This document shows, piece by piece, positions 17,607 to 26,642 of a stretch of 64,000 bases of DNA (position 1 is the first letter of the stretch; each line of letters starts with the position of its first letter). Source of the stretch: Nocardia sp. alder85J (GTDB taxonomy: Bacteria; Actinomycetota; Actinomycetes; Mycobacteriales; Mycobacteriaceae); assembly GCF_020176955.2 (NCBI RefSeq), contig NZ_JAIUCZ020000016.1, positions 1-64,000 on the forward strand. Direction: 5' to 3'. A program made the translations under genes and the position numbers. Below the pieces are notes generated by a model. It saw nothing but the letters and a program-made list of their open reading frames with translations, had not been told where the DNA came from and ran no database searches.

Positions 17607-18842
17607 GTGGTCGGCGAGTCGATGATCGCTGGTGAGCCGGGGTCGGCTGTGGGCCCCGAGACTGTCCACGGGCCGGGAACGGGTGTGGGGCCGGGGGGCG
17701 TCGATGAGCCGGACGCGGGTGTGGGCTCGGCAGCCGGTGATCAGCCGGTTGGCGATGAGCATGAGGCGGGTGTGGGGCCGGGGGGCGTCGATGCGAGGGC
17801 TGCGGCCGGTCGATGGGCGGTGGATCGGGAGCTCCTGCGGCATCACGGGGATGTGGATGCGGAACCCGGGATGCTGGATTTCGCGGTGAATGTGCAGGGG
17901 GAGGGGCCGCCGGCCTGGTTGCGGGAACGGCTGGCGTCGCGGCTGGGGGAATTGGGCCGATACCCGTCGGCGGCCGAGGAGGCGGCGGTGCGGGCCGCGG
18001 TGGCGGCTCGGCACGGGCGGGCGCCGGAGGAGGTGCTGCTGCTCGCGGGTGCGGCCGAAGGGTTCGCGATGCTGCCGCGGCTGGGGGCGGTCGCGGCCGC
18101 TGTGGTGCAGCCGTCGTTCACCGAGCCGGAATTCGCGCTGCGTGAGGCCGGGACACCGGTGACACGGGTGCTGCTGCCGCCGCCCTACGCGCTGGATCCG
18201 GCGCTGGTGCCGGTGGCGGCCGACCTGGTGGTGGTGGGCAATCCGACCAACCCCACCTCGGTGCTGCATCCCGCCGAGCGGATCCTGGGGCTGCGGCGGC
18301 CGGGCCGGATCGTGGTGGTGGACGAGGCATTCGTCGACGCCGTCCCGGGAGAGGTGGAATCGCTTGCCGGGCGATCACTTCCGGATGTCCTGGTGTTCCG
18401 CAGTCTCACCAAGACCTGGGCGCTGGCCGGGCTGCGGTGCGGTTACGCGCTCGGCGATCCCGGCGTGCTGGCCCGCCTGAATCACGGTCGCCCACATTGG
18501 CCGCTGGGCGTCCTGCAACTGGAAGCGGTGGCCGCCACCGCCGAACCTGCCGCTGTCACCGAAGCACAATCGCGGGCAAGGCAACTCGCGGCCGACCGGA
18601 TCTCGATGACGGCCCGATTGCGGGCGATCGGGGTGTACGTGCACGAACCCGCGGCCGGGCCCTTCCTGCTGATCCGCGTCCCGGATGCCGAACTGCTCCG
18701 GAAACGGCTGGCGGACAAGGGGATCGCCGTACGCCGCGGCGACACCTTCCCCGGGCTCGGGCCGGGCCATCTGCGCCTCGCCGTGCGACCGTCCGCGGTG
18801 GTCGATCGGCTGATCACCGCCGTTCGCGACATCGGCCTCTGA
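17607..18842 (+). CDS. cobC: CobC-type PLP-dependent aminotransferase (Rv2231c-like)
   Basis: The 411-aa fold-type I PLP enzyme resembles histidinol-phosphate aminotransferases and threonine-phosphate decarboxylases (CobC/CobD-Salmonella). Visible motifs are VVVGNPTNPTS, VVVDEAFVD and SLTKTWALAGLRCGY, with the PLP lysine K269. In cobalamin synthesis it would make (R)-1-amino-2-propanol phosphate. GTG 17607 is 9 nt from GGAGGAGG (17590-17597). The first 70 residues are Gly/Val/Pro-rich with the repeated GVGPGGVD and are not part of the family fold. Position and strand match Rv2231c. A true histidinol-phosphate role cannot be excluded. Confidence 0.88.
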   Translation: MVGESMIAGEPGSAVGPETVHGPGTGVGPGGVDEPDAGVGSAAGDQPVGDEHEAGVGPGGVDARAAAGRWAVDRELLRHHGDVDAEPGMLDFAVNVQGEGPPAWLRERLASRLGELGRYPSAAEEAAVRAAVAARHGRAPEEVLLLAGAAEGFAMLPRLGAVAAAVVQPSFTEPEFALREAGTPVTRVLLPPPYALDPALVPVAADLVVVGNPTNPTSVLHPAERILGLRRPGRIVVVDEAFVDAVPGEVESLAGRSLPDVLVFRSLTKTWALAGLRCGYALGDPGVLARLNHGRPHWPLGVLQLEAVAATAEPAAVTEAQSRARQLAADRISMTARLRAIGVYVHEPAAGPFLLIRVPDAELLRKRLADKGIAVRRGDTFPGLGPGHLRLAVRPSAVVDRLITAVRDIGL

Positions 18843-19164
18843 CCGCTGCGGGAGCCGGTACCGGAACCTGCCACCGGCGCGACGAGTGGCGCCGGCAATC
18901 GGCCGATGCCGGATCGGCCATCCGGTGAGTCGAAGGTGGTCGGCGGATCGGCCGGTACCGGATCGGCCGTCGGGTGTCGCGAATGTGGCTGGTGGGTCGG
19001 ATGGTGGCGGATCGGATATCGGGTGGGCGGGTGTGGCCGGGACGTCGGCTGGGACCCGCCGGGTCTTCGGTAGTGTCGGACATCCGGCATGCGGTGACGC
19101 CGAGGTTCGGCCGGGCTCGGCGCCCGGCGCGTGTGGTCCTCGGTGTGGACGGTGAGGAGGCGCG
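18843..19164. other. Repeat-rich intergenic region
   Basis: This 322-bp spacer between cobC and the NIF3 gene contains CGGATCGGCC three times (18910-18919, 18944-18953, 18959-18968) inside two imperfect 45-58-bp direct units that start near 18909 and 18958. The pattern looks like degenerate tandem duplication. No gene is convincing; the NIF3 promoter or RBS lies at its right end. Confidence 0.6.
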
Positions 19165-20250
19165 GTGGCACAGGTCGATGCGGGTGTGACGGTGCGGGAG
19201 CTGGTTGCGGCGCTGGATGCGGCGTATCCGCCCCGGCTGGCCGAGTCCTGGGACTCGGTCGGGCTGGTGTGCGGTGATCCGGCAGATCCGGTGTCGCGGG
19301 TGTTGTTCGCCGTGGACGCCACCGCTGCTGTGGTCGACGAGGCGATCGCTTGGGGCGCACAGGCTCTGGTGGTGCACCATCCGCTGCTGTTGCGCGGGGT
19401 CGACACCGTGGCCGCCGACACTCCGAAGGGGGCGTTGGTGCATCGGCTGATTCGGCACGGCTGCGCGCTGTTCACCGCGCATACCAATGCCGACTCCGCC
19501 GATCCGGGGGTCTCCGATGCGCTGGCGGCGGCGCTGGGAGTCGTCGTGTCCGGTCCGCTGGAATCGAAATCTGCTGCGGCCGTGGATGAATGGACGGTGC
19601 ACGTACCCGCCGAGGCGGCCACCGCGGTGACCGACGCGCTGCTGGCGGCCGGCGCCACCGCCGCCGGGCACGACTGCGCCCGGCACGGTGTGGTCGCCGG
19701 ATCGCCTGCGGGTGAACCGATCCGGATCGTGGTGGTGGCGCCGCCGGCGGCCCGGCGCGCACTGCTGACGGCACTGCGGTCGGCGCATCCGGCCACGGAC
19801 CCGGCCTTCCACGTCACCGAGCGCGCGGCGTTGCCGACCTCGTGCGGGCTCGGTCGTATGGGCGCCATCGCGAAGCCGGAAACGTTGCGCGCCTTCACCG
19901 CCCGGGTGCGCGCCGCCCTGCCCGGCACCGTCTGGGGCGTGCGCGCCGCCGGCGATCCGGATCGCCTCGTGCACACCGTGGCCGTGTGCGGCGGCGCGGG
20001 AGATTCGTTCCTGGGCACCGTCGCCCGCCTCGGCGTCGACGCCTACGTGACGGCCGACCTGCGCCACCACCCCGTCGACGAGCAGTTGCGCGCCGGCGGC
20101 CCCGCACTGATCGACGCCGCTCACTGGGCCACCGAATTCCCGTGGTGCGCACAGGCCGCCACCGTCGTCCGCACCGCTCTGCCGGCCGTCACCACCCGGA
20201 TCTCCACACTGCGCACCGACCCGTGGACGATCGGCGCCGCCGACGACTGA
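19165..20250 (+). CDS. NIF3-family dinuclear metal protein
   Basis: The 361-aa protein has the NIF3/YbgI ligands LVVHHPLLLRG and HTNADSADPG in the N-terminal half and DAAHWATEFPW (with the last metal-binding residues) at the C-terminus. A central YqfO-type insert domain (about 125-235) is present, as in other Gram-positive members. The biochemical role is unsettled (GTP cyclohydrolase I type 2-like annotation). GTG 19165 has GAGGAGG just upstream. It corresponds to Rv2230c and lies between cobC and the zinc-ribbon gene. Confidence 0.93.
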   Translation: MAQVDAGVTVRELVAALDAAYPPRLAESWDSVGLVCGDPADPVSRVLFAVDATAAVVDEAIAWGAQALVVHHPLLLRGVDTVAADTPKGALVHRLIRHGCALFTAHTNADSADPGVSDALAAALGVVVSGPLESKSAAAVDEWTVHVPAEAATAVTDALLAAGATAAGHDCARHGVVAGSPAGEPIRIVVVAPPAARRALLTALRSAHPATDPAFHVTERAALPTSCGLGRMGAIAKPETLRAFTARVRAALPGTVWGVRAAGDPDRLVHTVAVCGGAGDSFLGTVARLGVDAYVTADLRHHPVDEQLRAGGPALIDAAHWATEFPWCAQAATVVRTALPAVTTRISTLRTDPWTIGAADD

Positions 20251-20428
20251 CCGATCGGTTGCCCACCGGCCGGGGGACGAGTGTGCTCGCCGACGAGAGG
20301 CTTCGGTTGGGTGCCGAACGGTGGATGGCCGGCGGCGACGAGCCGGTGTGCTCGTACCGCCGGGGACCCGCGGGGAGCGGTGATCGGAATCGTGTACCGG
20401 CCGTGGGTGATCGACGTGCGGTGTGCGC

Positions 20429-20869
20429 TCACCCGGTGACGATGGTCGGTTCGTGGTGCACGGGGAAGTTCATGGAATTGGCCAGGTAGCAGCGGGCGTG
20501 TCCGGTGGTGTGCAGGGTGCGGGCGGTGTCGAGGTGGGCCGCCGTGGTGATGGTGATGTGCGGGTGCAGGGTGACGTGCAGGAAGCGCCGGTCGTCCATG
20601 GTGCCGGTGGCGGCGTCGTGGTAGTCGGTGACGACGATCCCGGCGTCGGCGCAGAGGTGCAGGTACCAGAGCATGTGGCATTCGGCGAGGGCGGCGACGA
20701 GGAGTTGTTCCGGATTCCAGCGGGACGGGTCGCCGTGGAAGGCGGGGTCGGCGGAACCCGGGATCGGCGGGCGGCCGGGGGCGTGAGCCTCGTGGTTGCG
20801 GGAGTAGCCGCGATAGTCGGTCGTCGCCCCGCTCCAGACCACCTCGACCGCGTAGTGATGTTCACCCAT
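20429..20869 (-). CDS. OsmC-family peroxiredoxin-like protein
   Basis: The 146-aa protein has the OsmC/Ohr fold elements: WNPEQLLVAALAECHMLWY with the first redox cysteine, and GHARCYLANSMNFPV with the second. Such proteins reduce organic hydroperoxides with thiols. The N-terminal EVVWSGATTDYRGYSRNHEA is typical of the YhfA/OsmC branch in actinobacteria. The gene is on the minus strand inside a plus-strand block and has no counterpart in the matching M. tuberculosis segment, so it is an insertion. Confidence 0.92.
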   Translation of the reverse strand: MGEHHYAVEVVWSGATTDYRGYSRNHEAHAPGRPPIPGSADPAFHGDPSRWNPEQLLVAALAECHMLWYLHLCADAGIVVTDYHDAATGTMDDRRFLHVTLHPHITITTAAHLDTARTLHTTGHARCYLANSMNFPVHHEPTIVTG

Positions 20870-21052
20870 GAGGTCAGCGTGACACGGCGCGGTGCCCGCT
20901 CGCGCCCCGATTTCCGCGGGCCGCGCCGGTGGAAGGGGCGGGCTCGGGCGGAACGGGCCGGGGGCGGAGTACCGTTGACCTTCCGGTCCCGGTCACTCCG
21001 CGGCCGTTTGCACCCACTGAACCATCCATAGTGTCGAGGAGTACGTTCCGCG

Positions 21053-21790
21053 TTGAATGTCGAACCATCGATCCAGGCCAAGCTGCTCGACCTCGCCGCC
21101 GTCGACGCCGAACTGACCCGCATCGAGCATCGCCGCAAGGTGCTGCCCGAACAGCAAGAGGTGCAGCGGCTGGAGACGGAGCGCTCCACCCGCAAGGATG
21201 CCGCGGTGAAGGTGGAGATTCTGATCGACGATCTCGACCGGGACATCCGCAAGCTGGAGAACGAGATCGACGGCGTCCGCAAGCGCGAGGATCGCGACCG
21301 CGGCATGCTCGACAGCGGCAGTGTCGGCGCCAAGCAGCTCGCCGAGTTGCAGCACGAGCTCACCAGTCTGCAACGCCGTCGCACCGTCCTGGAGGACGAT
21401 CTGCTCGAGGTGATGGAGCGGCGAGAGGCCGCCGTCGCCGATCATCAGCACGCGGGCGCCCGGCTCAGCAAGGCCGAGGAGGATCTGACCGACGCGATGC
21501 GGCTGCGGGATCAGGCGGTCGCCGATCTCGACGTCGCCACCCAGCGTTGCACGACCGACCGTGGGCAGCTGGTCACCGTGTTCCCGGCGGACCTGCTCGG
21601 CATCTACGACAAGCAGCGTGGCGCCCACGGCGTCGGCGCCGCCCTGCTCCAGGCCCGCCGTTGCGGCGCCTGCCGCATCGAACTGGACCGCGGCGAGATC
21701 GCCCGCATCGCGAAGACCGAACCGCCGGTCGTGGTGCGCTGCCCGGAGTGCGGCGCGGTGCTGGTCCGCACCAAGCAATCGGGACTGTGA
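21053..21790 (+). CDS. C4-type zinc-ribbon coiled-coil protein (Rv2229c-like)
   Basis: The 245-aa protein is a long antiparallel coiled coil (about 15-170, rich in heptads such as LETERSTRKDAAVKVEILID) followed by a zinc ribbon with CGAC and CPEC. Homologues (DUF164, CT398/FlgZ-like) are scaffold-like proteins of unclear function. It starts with TTG at 21053; GAGGAG at 21036-21041 is 11 nt upstream. It precedes the RNase H fusion by 96 bp, as in mycobacteria. Confidence 0.93.
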   Translation: MNVEPSIQAKLLDLAAVDAELTRIEHRRKVLPEQQEVQRLETERSTRKDAAVKVEILIDDLDRDIRKLENEIDGVRKREDRDRGMLDSGSVGAKQLAELQHELTSLQRRRTVLEDDLLEVMERREAAVADHQHAGARLSKAEEDLTDAMRLRDQAVADLDVATQRCTTDRGQLVTVFPADLLGIYDKQRGAHGVGAALLQARRCGACRIELDRGEIARIAKTEPPVVVRCPECGAVLVRTKQSGL

Positions 21791-21886
21791 GCCGGACGGG
21801 TGGCGGAATGCGTTCCGCCACCCGGATATCCGCGGCGTCGTACGGCCGCGTGAGGGACGACCGCAGTGGTGACACAGGGAGAGACG

Positions 21887-23278
21887 ATGACGCGTGTGAT
21901 CGTGGAGGCCGACGGTGGCTCCCGCGGTAATCCGGGACCGGCCGGTTACGGCGCGGTGGTCTGGGATTCCGGGCACGGCCGGGTGCTGGCCGAGCGCAAG
22001 GAGTCGATCGGCGTCGCGACCAACAATGTCGCCGAATATCGGGGTCTGATCGCGGGTCTCGCGGCGGCCGCCGAACTCGGCGCCAGCGAGGTCGACGTCC
22101 GGATGGATTCCAAGCTGGTCGTGGAGCAGATGTCCGGCCGCTGGAAGGTCAAGCACACGGCCATGATTCCGCTCGCCGGCCAGGCCCGGCAGCTGGTCTC
22201 CGGCTTCGATATCGTCCGCTTCCAGTGGATTCCGCGCGCGGACAACTCCCATGCCGACCGGCTGGCGAACGAGGCGATGGACGACGCGCCCCTGATCGAA
22301 TCGGTGCGGGCCGCCGAGTCGGCGCGTGTTGCCCGGTCCGAATCCGCCGGTGCCTCGCCGGGTTCGACACGGGCTGCCGAATCAGCCGCGGCGCGGCCCC
22401 GGTCGGCGCGCGCCGCCATCGATGCCGCACAGTCCGCCGCCGACGGGACACGGTCCGCCTCCGGTACACGATCCGATTCCGGCGTCGCAGGGTCCGATTC
22501 CGGCGTGGTGCGGTCCGATCCCGCTGCGGCCGGGTCGGATTCGGCCGCCGTCGTGCCGTCGGATTCGTCCCCTGCCGAGCGCGCGGCATCGGCCATCGCC
22601 GGGGCCACGGGCAGCGGTGGCGGTGCACCGGCGGCCTCCGGTGGCCCGGGTTGGTCCGGCGCCGTCGGCCGCCCGACGCGCCTGCTGCTGCTACGGCACG
22701 GTCAGACCGAATTGTCGATCCAGCGGCGGTATTCCGGTCGCGGTAATCCGCCGTTGACGGCGCTCGGCCGGGAGCAGGCCGCGCGGGCGGCGGAACATCT
22801 CGCTGCCAAGGGGGGTATCGCCGCGGTGGTGAGTTCGCCGCTGGAGCGGGCCCAGGAGACCGCGACGGCCGCGGCGCGGGCGCTGGATGTCCCGGTGCGG
22901 GTGCTGGACGGGCTGATCGAGACGGACTTCGGCGAGTGGGAGGGGCTCACGTTCAGCGAAGCGGCGCAACGGGATCCGGAGGTGCACGCGGCCTGGCTGG
23001 GTGATCCGTCGCTGCCGCCGCCCGGTGGGGAGAGTTTCGACCGGGTGCGCGAGCGGGTGGAGCAGGTGCGCCGGGATCTGGCCGCGCTGTACCCCGAGCG
23101 GAACGTCCTGGTGGTCAGTCACGTGACGCCGATCAAGACCTTGCTGCAACTGGCGCTGGGGGTCGGTCCGTCACTGCTGTACCGGCTGCATCTGGATCTC
23201 GCCTCGCTGTCGATCGCCGAGTTCTATCCGGACGGCGGATCGTCGGTGCGGCTGGTGAACGAGACCTCGTACCTGTAA
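21887..23278 (+). CDS. Bifunctional RNase HI / histidine phosphatase
   Basis: The 463-aa fusion resembles Rv2228c. Residues 1-138 form RNase HI with D9, E50, D74 and D124 as catalytic acids. Residues about 265-463 are a histidine phosphatase (RHG at 270-272, SSPLERAQETA, SHVTPIK). The mycobacterial phosphatase half has alpha-ribazole-phosphate phosphatase activity, which fits the cobD and cobC genes nearby. The two are joined by a disordered Ala/Ser/Asp-rich linker (about 141-264) with repeated SDSG, long for this family. ATG 21887 follows GGGAGAG. Confidence 0.93.
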   Translation: MTRVIVEADGGSRGNPGPAGYGAVVWDSGHGRVLAERKESIGVATNNVAEYRGLIAGLAAAAELGASEVDVRMDSKLVVEQMSGRWKVKHTAMIPLAGQARQLVSGFDIVRFQWIPRADNSHADRLANEAMDDAPLIESVRAAESARVARSESAGASPGSTRAAESAAARPRSARAAIDAAQSAADGTRSASGTRSDSGVAGSDSGVVRSDPAAAGSDSAAVVPSDSSPAERAASAIAGATGSGGGAPAASGGPGWSGAVGRPTRLLLLRHGQTELSIQRRYSGRGNPPLTALGREQAARAAEHLAAKGGIAAVVSSPLERAQETATAAARALDVPVRVLDGLIETDFGEWEGLTFSEAAQRDPEVHAAWLGDPSLPPPGGESFDRVRERVEQVRRDLAALYPERNVLVVSHVTPIKTLLQLALGVGPSLLYRLHLDLASLSIAEFYPDGGSSVRLVNETSYL

Positions 23279-23297
23279 CCGGCCCGCGGGCACCGAC

Positions 23298-23333
23298 GGG
23301 CCGGTTCCGGATCTCGCGTTCCGGAACCGGCCC
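23298..23333. terminator. Strong bidirectional terminator hairpin
   Basis: A perfect 14-bp stem, GGGCCGGTTCCGGA (23298-23311) with TCCGGAACCGGCCC (23320-23333), with an 8-nt loop. It sits between the convergent RNase H fusion and secreted-protein genes and can stop both. Confidence 0.85.
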
Positions 23334-23341
23334 GAAAGTGA

Positions 23342-23372
23342 TGCTCGCCGAAGCTGTCTCGTGCGGCGAGCA
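23342..23372. terminator. Second hairpin of a tandem terminator
   Basis: TGCTCGCCG (23342-23350) pairs with CGGCGAGCA (23364-23372) around a 13-nt loop, 8 bp from the larger hairpin. It probably backs up termination from one or both sides. Confidence 0.6.
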
Positions 23373-23408
23373 CCGCGGCTGGAACCCGACCCAGGTGTAG
23401 CGGACCTC

Positions 23409-23741
23409 TTACTGCAACGCCAGCATCGTGCCGTTGAGCTGATCGAGCGGCCCGTAGACCGTGAACACGACCCGGCCGCTCGGGTACTGCGAGGACATGT
23501 CCGCCGCCGAGTCGAGCGCCTCACCGAAGGAGGCCGCCGACGGGTGCGGCAGGCCGGCCAGCGCCTGTCCGACATGGGTCTGGTGCACCCACTGGGTGTC
23601 GCCGGGGGTGAGATCGACCTGCACCCCACCGGGCACCGGGGTGATCGCCACCGCGCCCGCCGTGCCGGCTCCCAGCGCGGCCGAAATCGAAGCAGCACCG
23701 GCGATCAGAGCGCCGATGGCCAGTGCGCGAACTACTCGCAT
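23409..23741 (-). CDS. Small secreted protein, unknown function
   Basis: The 110-aa product begins with a clear Sec signal peptide (RVVRALAIGALIAGAASISA, cleavage probably after GTAGAVA near residue 32). The mature 78 residues (ITPVPGGVQVDLTPGDTQWV, SSQYPSGRVVFTVYG) have no cysteines. I do not recognise the family; similar short secreted proteins are common in Nocardia and Rhodococcus. It ends at the tandem terminator shared with the RNase H gene. Confidence 0.85.
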   Translation of the reverse strand: MRVVRALAIGALIAGAASISAALGAGTAGAVAITPVPGGVQVDLTPGDTQWVHQTHVGQALAGLPHPSAASFGEALDSAADMSSQYPSGRVVFTVYGPLDQLNGTMLALQ

Positions 23742-23984
23742 ATAGATAGAACCTGCTTTCCACGTCCGTTGACACCCTCAGTTCGCCGCCACCCCACGGC
23801 GCAACTTTCCAACGCGAACACTCTATGACGTCCATCACGTCTCAGGCCAGTTCAGCACGGATTTTCAACGGAGACACGCGGTGACCGGCAACCATATGGT
23901 GGGTCTGCGGCGTTTCGCCGACGGCGCTGCTACTGTGGCGCGGGTCAAGCCGTCAGTCGAGTCAGGAAGGAAGTTCAGCACCGC

Positions 23985-24080
23985 ATGTCGTCGATCGTTT
24001 ACGACTACCTGTTGCCGATGCTCGGCCCCGAGCAGGCCGCCTATTGGGCGCAGCTGCTCGTCATCAGCCCCGCGGGCTAG
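23985..24080 (+). CDS. Possible 31-aa peptide
   Basis: ATG 23985 to TAG 24080 encodes MSSIVYDYLLPMLGPEQAAY and 11 further residues, an amphipathic, Leu/Tyr-rich peptide. AGGAAGGA (23964-23971) lies 13 nt upstream, somewhat far for an RBS. It stands alone, divergent from the secreted-protein gene and convergent with the SPFH gene. Composition differs from random GC-rich frames, with few Arg or Gly. Unproven. Confidence 0.4.
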   Translation: MSSIVYDYLLPMLGPEQAAYWAQLLVISPAG

Positions 24081-24185
24081 TCCCGCACCGGTCTGCGGTG
24101 GCGCCGCCGAATGCGTTGCCGCCGCATGTTTTCCGCCGATCCGCCGGCCCCGGAACACGGCGCCGGCCGGAAATCCGCCACCGGC

Positions 24186-25046
24186 TCAGGGTTCGTCCCC
24201 GGTTTCCGCCGGGGTCGTGGCGCCCGAGTCGGCCGGGACGGTTCCGGCGTCGCCGGGGGCGGATTGCGCGGGTTGGTCCGGTTGCAGGGTGGAGCGTTCC
24301 AGGAATCGCAACAGCTCCACCGGAAATGGCAGCACCAGCGTCGAGTTCTTCTCCGCCGCAACCTCTACCACGGTCTGGAGCAGCCGCAGTTGCAGTGCGG
24401 CCGGGGCGGCGGACATCCGGGTACCGGCCTCGGCGAGCATGCTCGAGGCCTGGAGTTCACCCTCCGCGGTGATGATGCGGGCCCGGCGTTCCCGTTCGGC
24501 CTCCGCCTGCCGCGACATGGACCGCTTCATCGATTCCGGCAGTGCCACATCCTTGATCTCGACCCGATCGATGTGCACGCCCCAGCCCAGCGCCGGGCTG
24601 TCGATCATGACCTCCAGCCCCTTGTTGAGCTGTTCGCGGCTGGACAGCAGATCGTCCAGATCGCTCTTGCCGATGATCGATCGCAACGAGGTCTGCGCGA
24701 CCTGCGCGACCGCGAACATGTAGTCCTGGACCTCCACGATCGCCCGGACCGGATCGATCACCCGGAAGTACACCACCGCGTCCACCCATACCGTGACGTT
24801 GTCGCGGGTGATGCCCTCCTGCGCGGGCACCGGCAGCGTGACGATTCGCATCGGCACCCGGCGCATCTTGTCCACGATCGGAACCAGCACGCGCAGACCG
24901 GGTTCCTGCACGGTGCGCACCCGCCCGAACCGGAACACCAGCCCCCGCTCGAACTGCTGCACCACCCGCAGGCTCATACTCGCCACCACGACGCCGGCGA
25001 AGGCGCCCACTCCGACGACGGTTGCGATGATCCCCGCAATATCCAT
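24186..25046 (-). CDS. SPFH/stomatin-family membrane protein (slipin)
   Basis: The 286-aa protein has one N-terminal membrane helix (IAGIIATVVGVGAFAGVVVA), an SPFH/PHB domain (about 30-200: FERGLVFRFGRVRTVQEPGL, TRDNVTVWVDAVVYFRVIDP) and a coiled-coil QAEAERERRARIITAEGE. A Pro/Ala-rich tail ends it. It is close to mycobacterial Rv1488-type and E. coli QmcA-type slipins, which scaffold membrane microdomains or protease complexes. A NfeD-type partner is not adjacent. ATG 25046 gives the canonical start; the gene follows rnpB on the same strand. Confidence 0.92.
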   Translation of the reverse strand: MDIAGIIATVVGVGAFAGVVVASMSLRVVQQFERGLVFRFGRVRTVQEPGLRVLVPIVDKMRRVPMRIVTLPVPAQEGITRDNVTVWVDAVVYFRVIDPVRAIVEVQDYMFAVAQVAQTSLRSIIGKSDLDDLLSSREQLNKGLEVMIDSPALGWGVHIDRVEIKDVALPESMKRSMSRQAEAERERRARIITAEGELQASSMLAEAGTRMSAAPAALQLRLLQTVVEVAAEKNSTLVLPFPVELLRFLERSTLQPDQPAQSAPGDAGTVPADSGATTPAETGDEP

Positions 25047-25171
25047 AGCCCTGCGCCACCTGGGTTCGCGCTCCGCCGGACCGCCCGCTGGCGGGCCGGT
25101 ACCTCGATGATGGCACCGCCGCACCCGCCGCGCCACGGCCGAATTCGGCCGCACACCGGGTATCCGGGTGG

Positions 25172-25578
<407 letters not shown>

Positions 25579-25702
25579 CGCCCGACCGACTCGTCCGGGA
25601 CATTATGCCGGTCCCGTGTCGCGGCCCCCGCACCAGGGCTGGGAGGCCGCCGGAAATCACCGCAACCCGCTCGGCGAGCGGGGGTGTTACCCGTTACCGT
25701 TA

Positions 25703-26596
25703 ATGGCCATGGAGCGTGTCGAGGTGGGGTTCCCGTCGGGAAGCGATCAATGTGCAGCGTGGCTCTATCTTCCGGTCGGTCCGCCCAAGCCGCGGCCGCT
25801 GGTGATCATGGGGCACGGCCTGGGCGCCGACCGGGAAATGGGGCTGGATCGATACGCGCGTCGTTTCGCCACCGCCGGAATGGGTGTGCTGGTGTTCGAC
25901 TATCGCGGCTTCGGAGCCAGCGGGGGCAGCGCTCGGCAGGTGATCCACATCCGGCGCCAGCGTGACGACTGGCGAGCCGCCATCGCCTACGCCCGCACCC
26001 TCAAGGGCTTCGACGCGACGCGAATCGCGCTGTGGGGCACCTCCTTCGGAGGCGGGCACGTGCTGTCGATCGCGCACGAGGACGATTACCTGGCGGCGGT
26101 GGTCGCGCAGTGCCCGTTCACCAGCGGTAAGGCCTCGGCGCGCGCGAAGGGGCCGATCAGCCTGATCAAGACGGGTACGGTGGCGCTGACCGATGTGCTG
26201 TTCGGCCCGATCCGGCGCAAGCCGGTACGGGTGCGGCTGGCCGGTCGACGGCATTCCGCCGCCCTGATGAGCGCCGCCGACGTGCCGCACGGGTTCGGGC
26301 TGCTCGCCGAGGAGAGCAGCAAGTACCAGCCGAAGGTGGGCGCGCGCATCGCCCTGGCCACGCTGTTCGACGCGCCCTACCGGCGCACCAAGAACATCAA
26401 GGTGCCGGTGCTGTACTCGGTGTGCGACAACGATTCCCTGATACCGGTGAAGCCGGTGCTGACGGCCGCCGCCCGCACCAAACACGCCGTGGTCAAGCGG
26501 TATCCGATCGGCCACTTCGACATCTACTTCGACGACTGGTTCGAGAAGGCGGTCTACGACCAGACCGAATTCCTGGTCTCGGTGCTGCGGCCGTAA
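25703..26596 (+). CDS. Alpha/beta hydrolase (dienelactone hydrolase/S15-like)
   Basis: The 297-aa protein has the oxyanion region LVIMGHGLGADREMGLD, the nucleophile elbow GTSFGGG (S114), the acid loop VCDNDSLIP and the catalytic histidine in PIGHFDIYF. No signal peptide is seen. The substrate is unknown; esters or lactones are likely. ATG 25703 or 25709 can start it; TACCGT at 25695-25700 is 8 nt before the second ATG, so a leaderless start there is possible. It is divergent from rnpB. Confidence 0.9.
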   Translation: MAMERVEVGFPSGSDQCAAWLYLPVGPPKPRPLVIMGHGLGADREMGLDRYARRFATAGMGVLVFDYRGFGASGGSARQVIHIRRQRDDWRAAIAYARTLKGFDATRIALWGTSFGGGHVLSIAHEDDYLAAVVAQCPFTSGKASARAKGPISLIKTGTVALTDVLFGPIRRKPVRVRLAGRRHSAALMSAADVPHGFGLLAEESSKYQPKVGARIALATLFDAPYRRTKNIKVPVLYSVCDNDSLIPVKPVLTAAARTKHAVVKRYPIGHFDIYFDDWFEKAVYDQTEFLVSVLRP

Positions 26597-26642
26597 CGGG
26601 CGGTCGTACCCGCGCCGCCGAGTGCGGCCACCAACCCCGCGG

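Noticed and set aside
23342..23372. Hairpin as part of a small RNA
   Set aside because: It sits directly beside a strong terminator between convergent genes, so a second terminator is the simpler reading.
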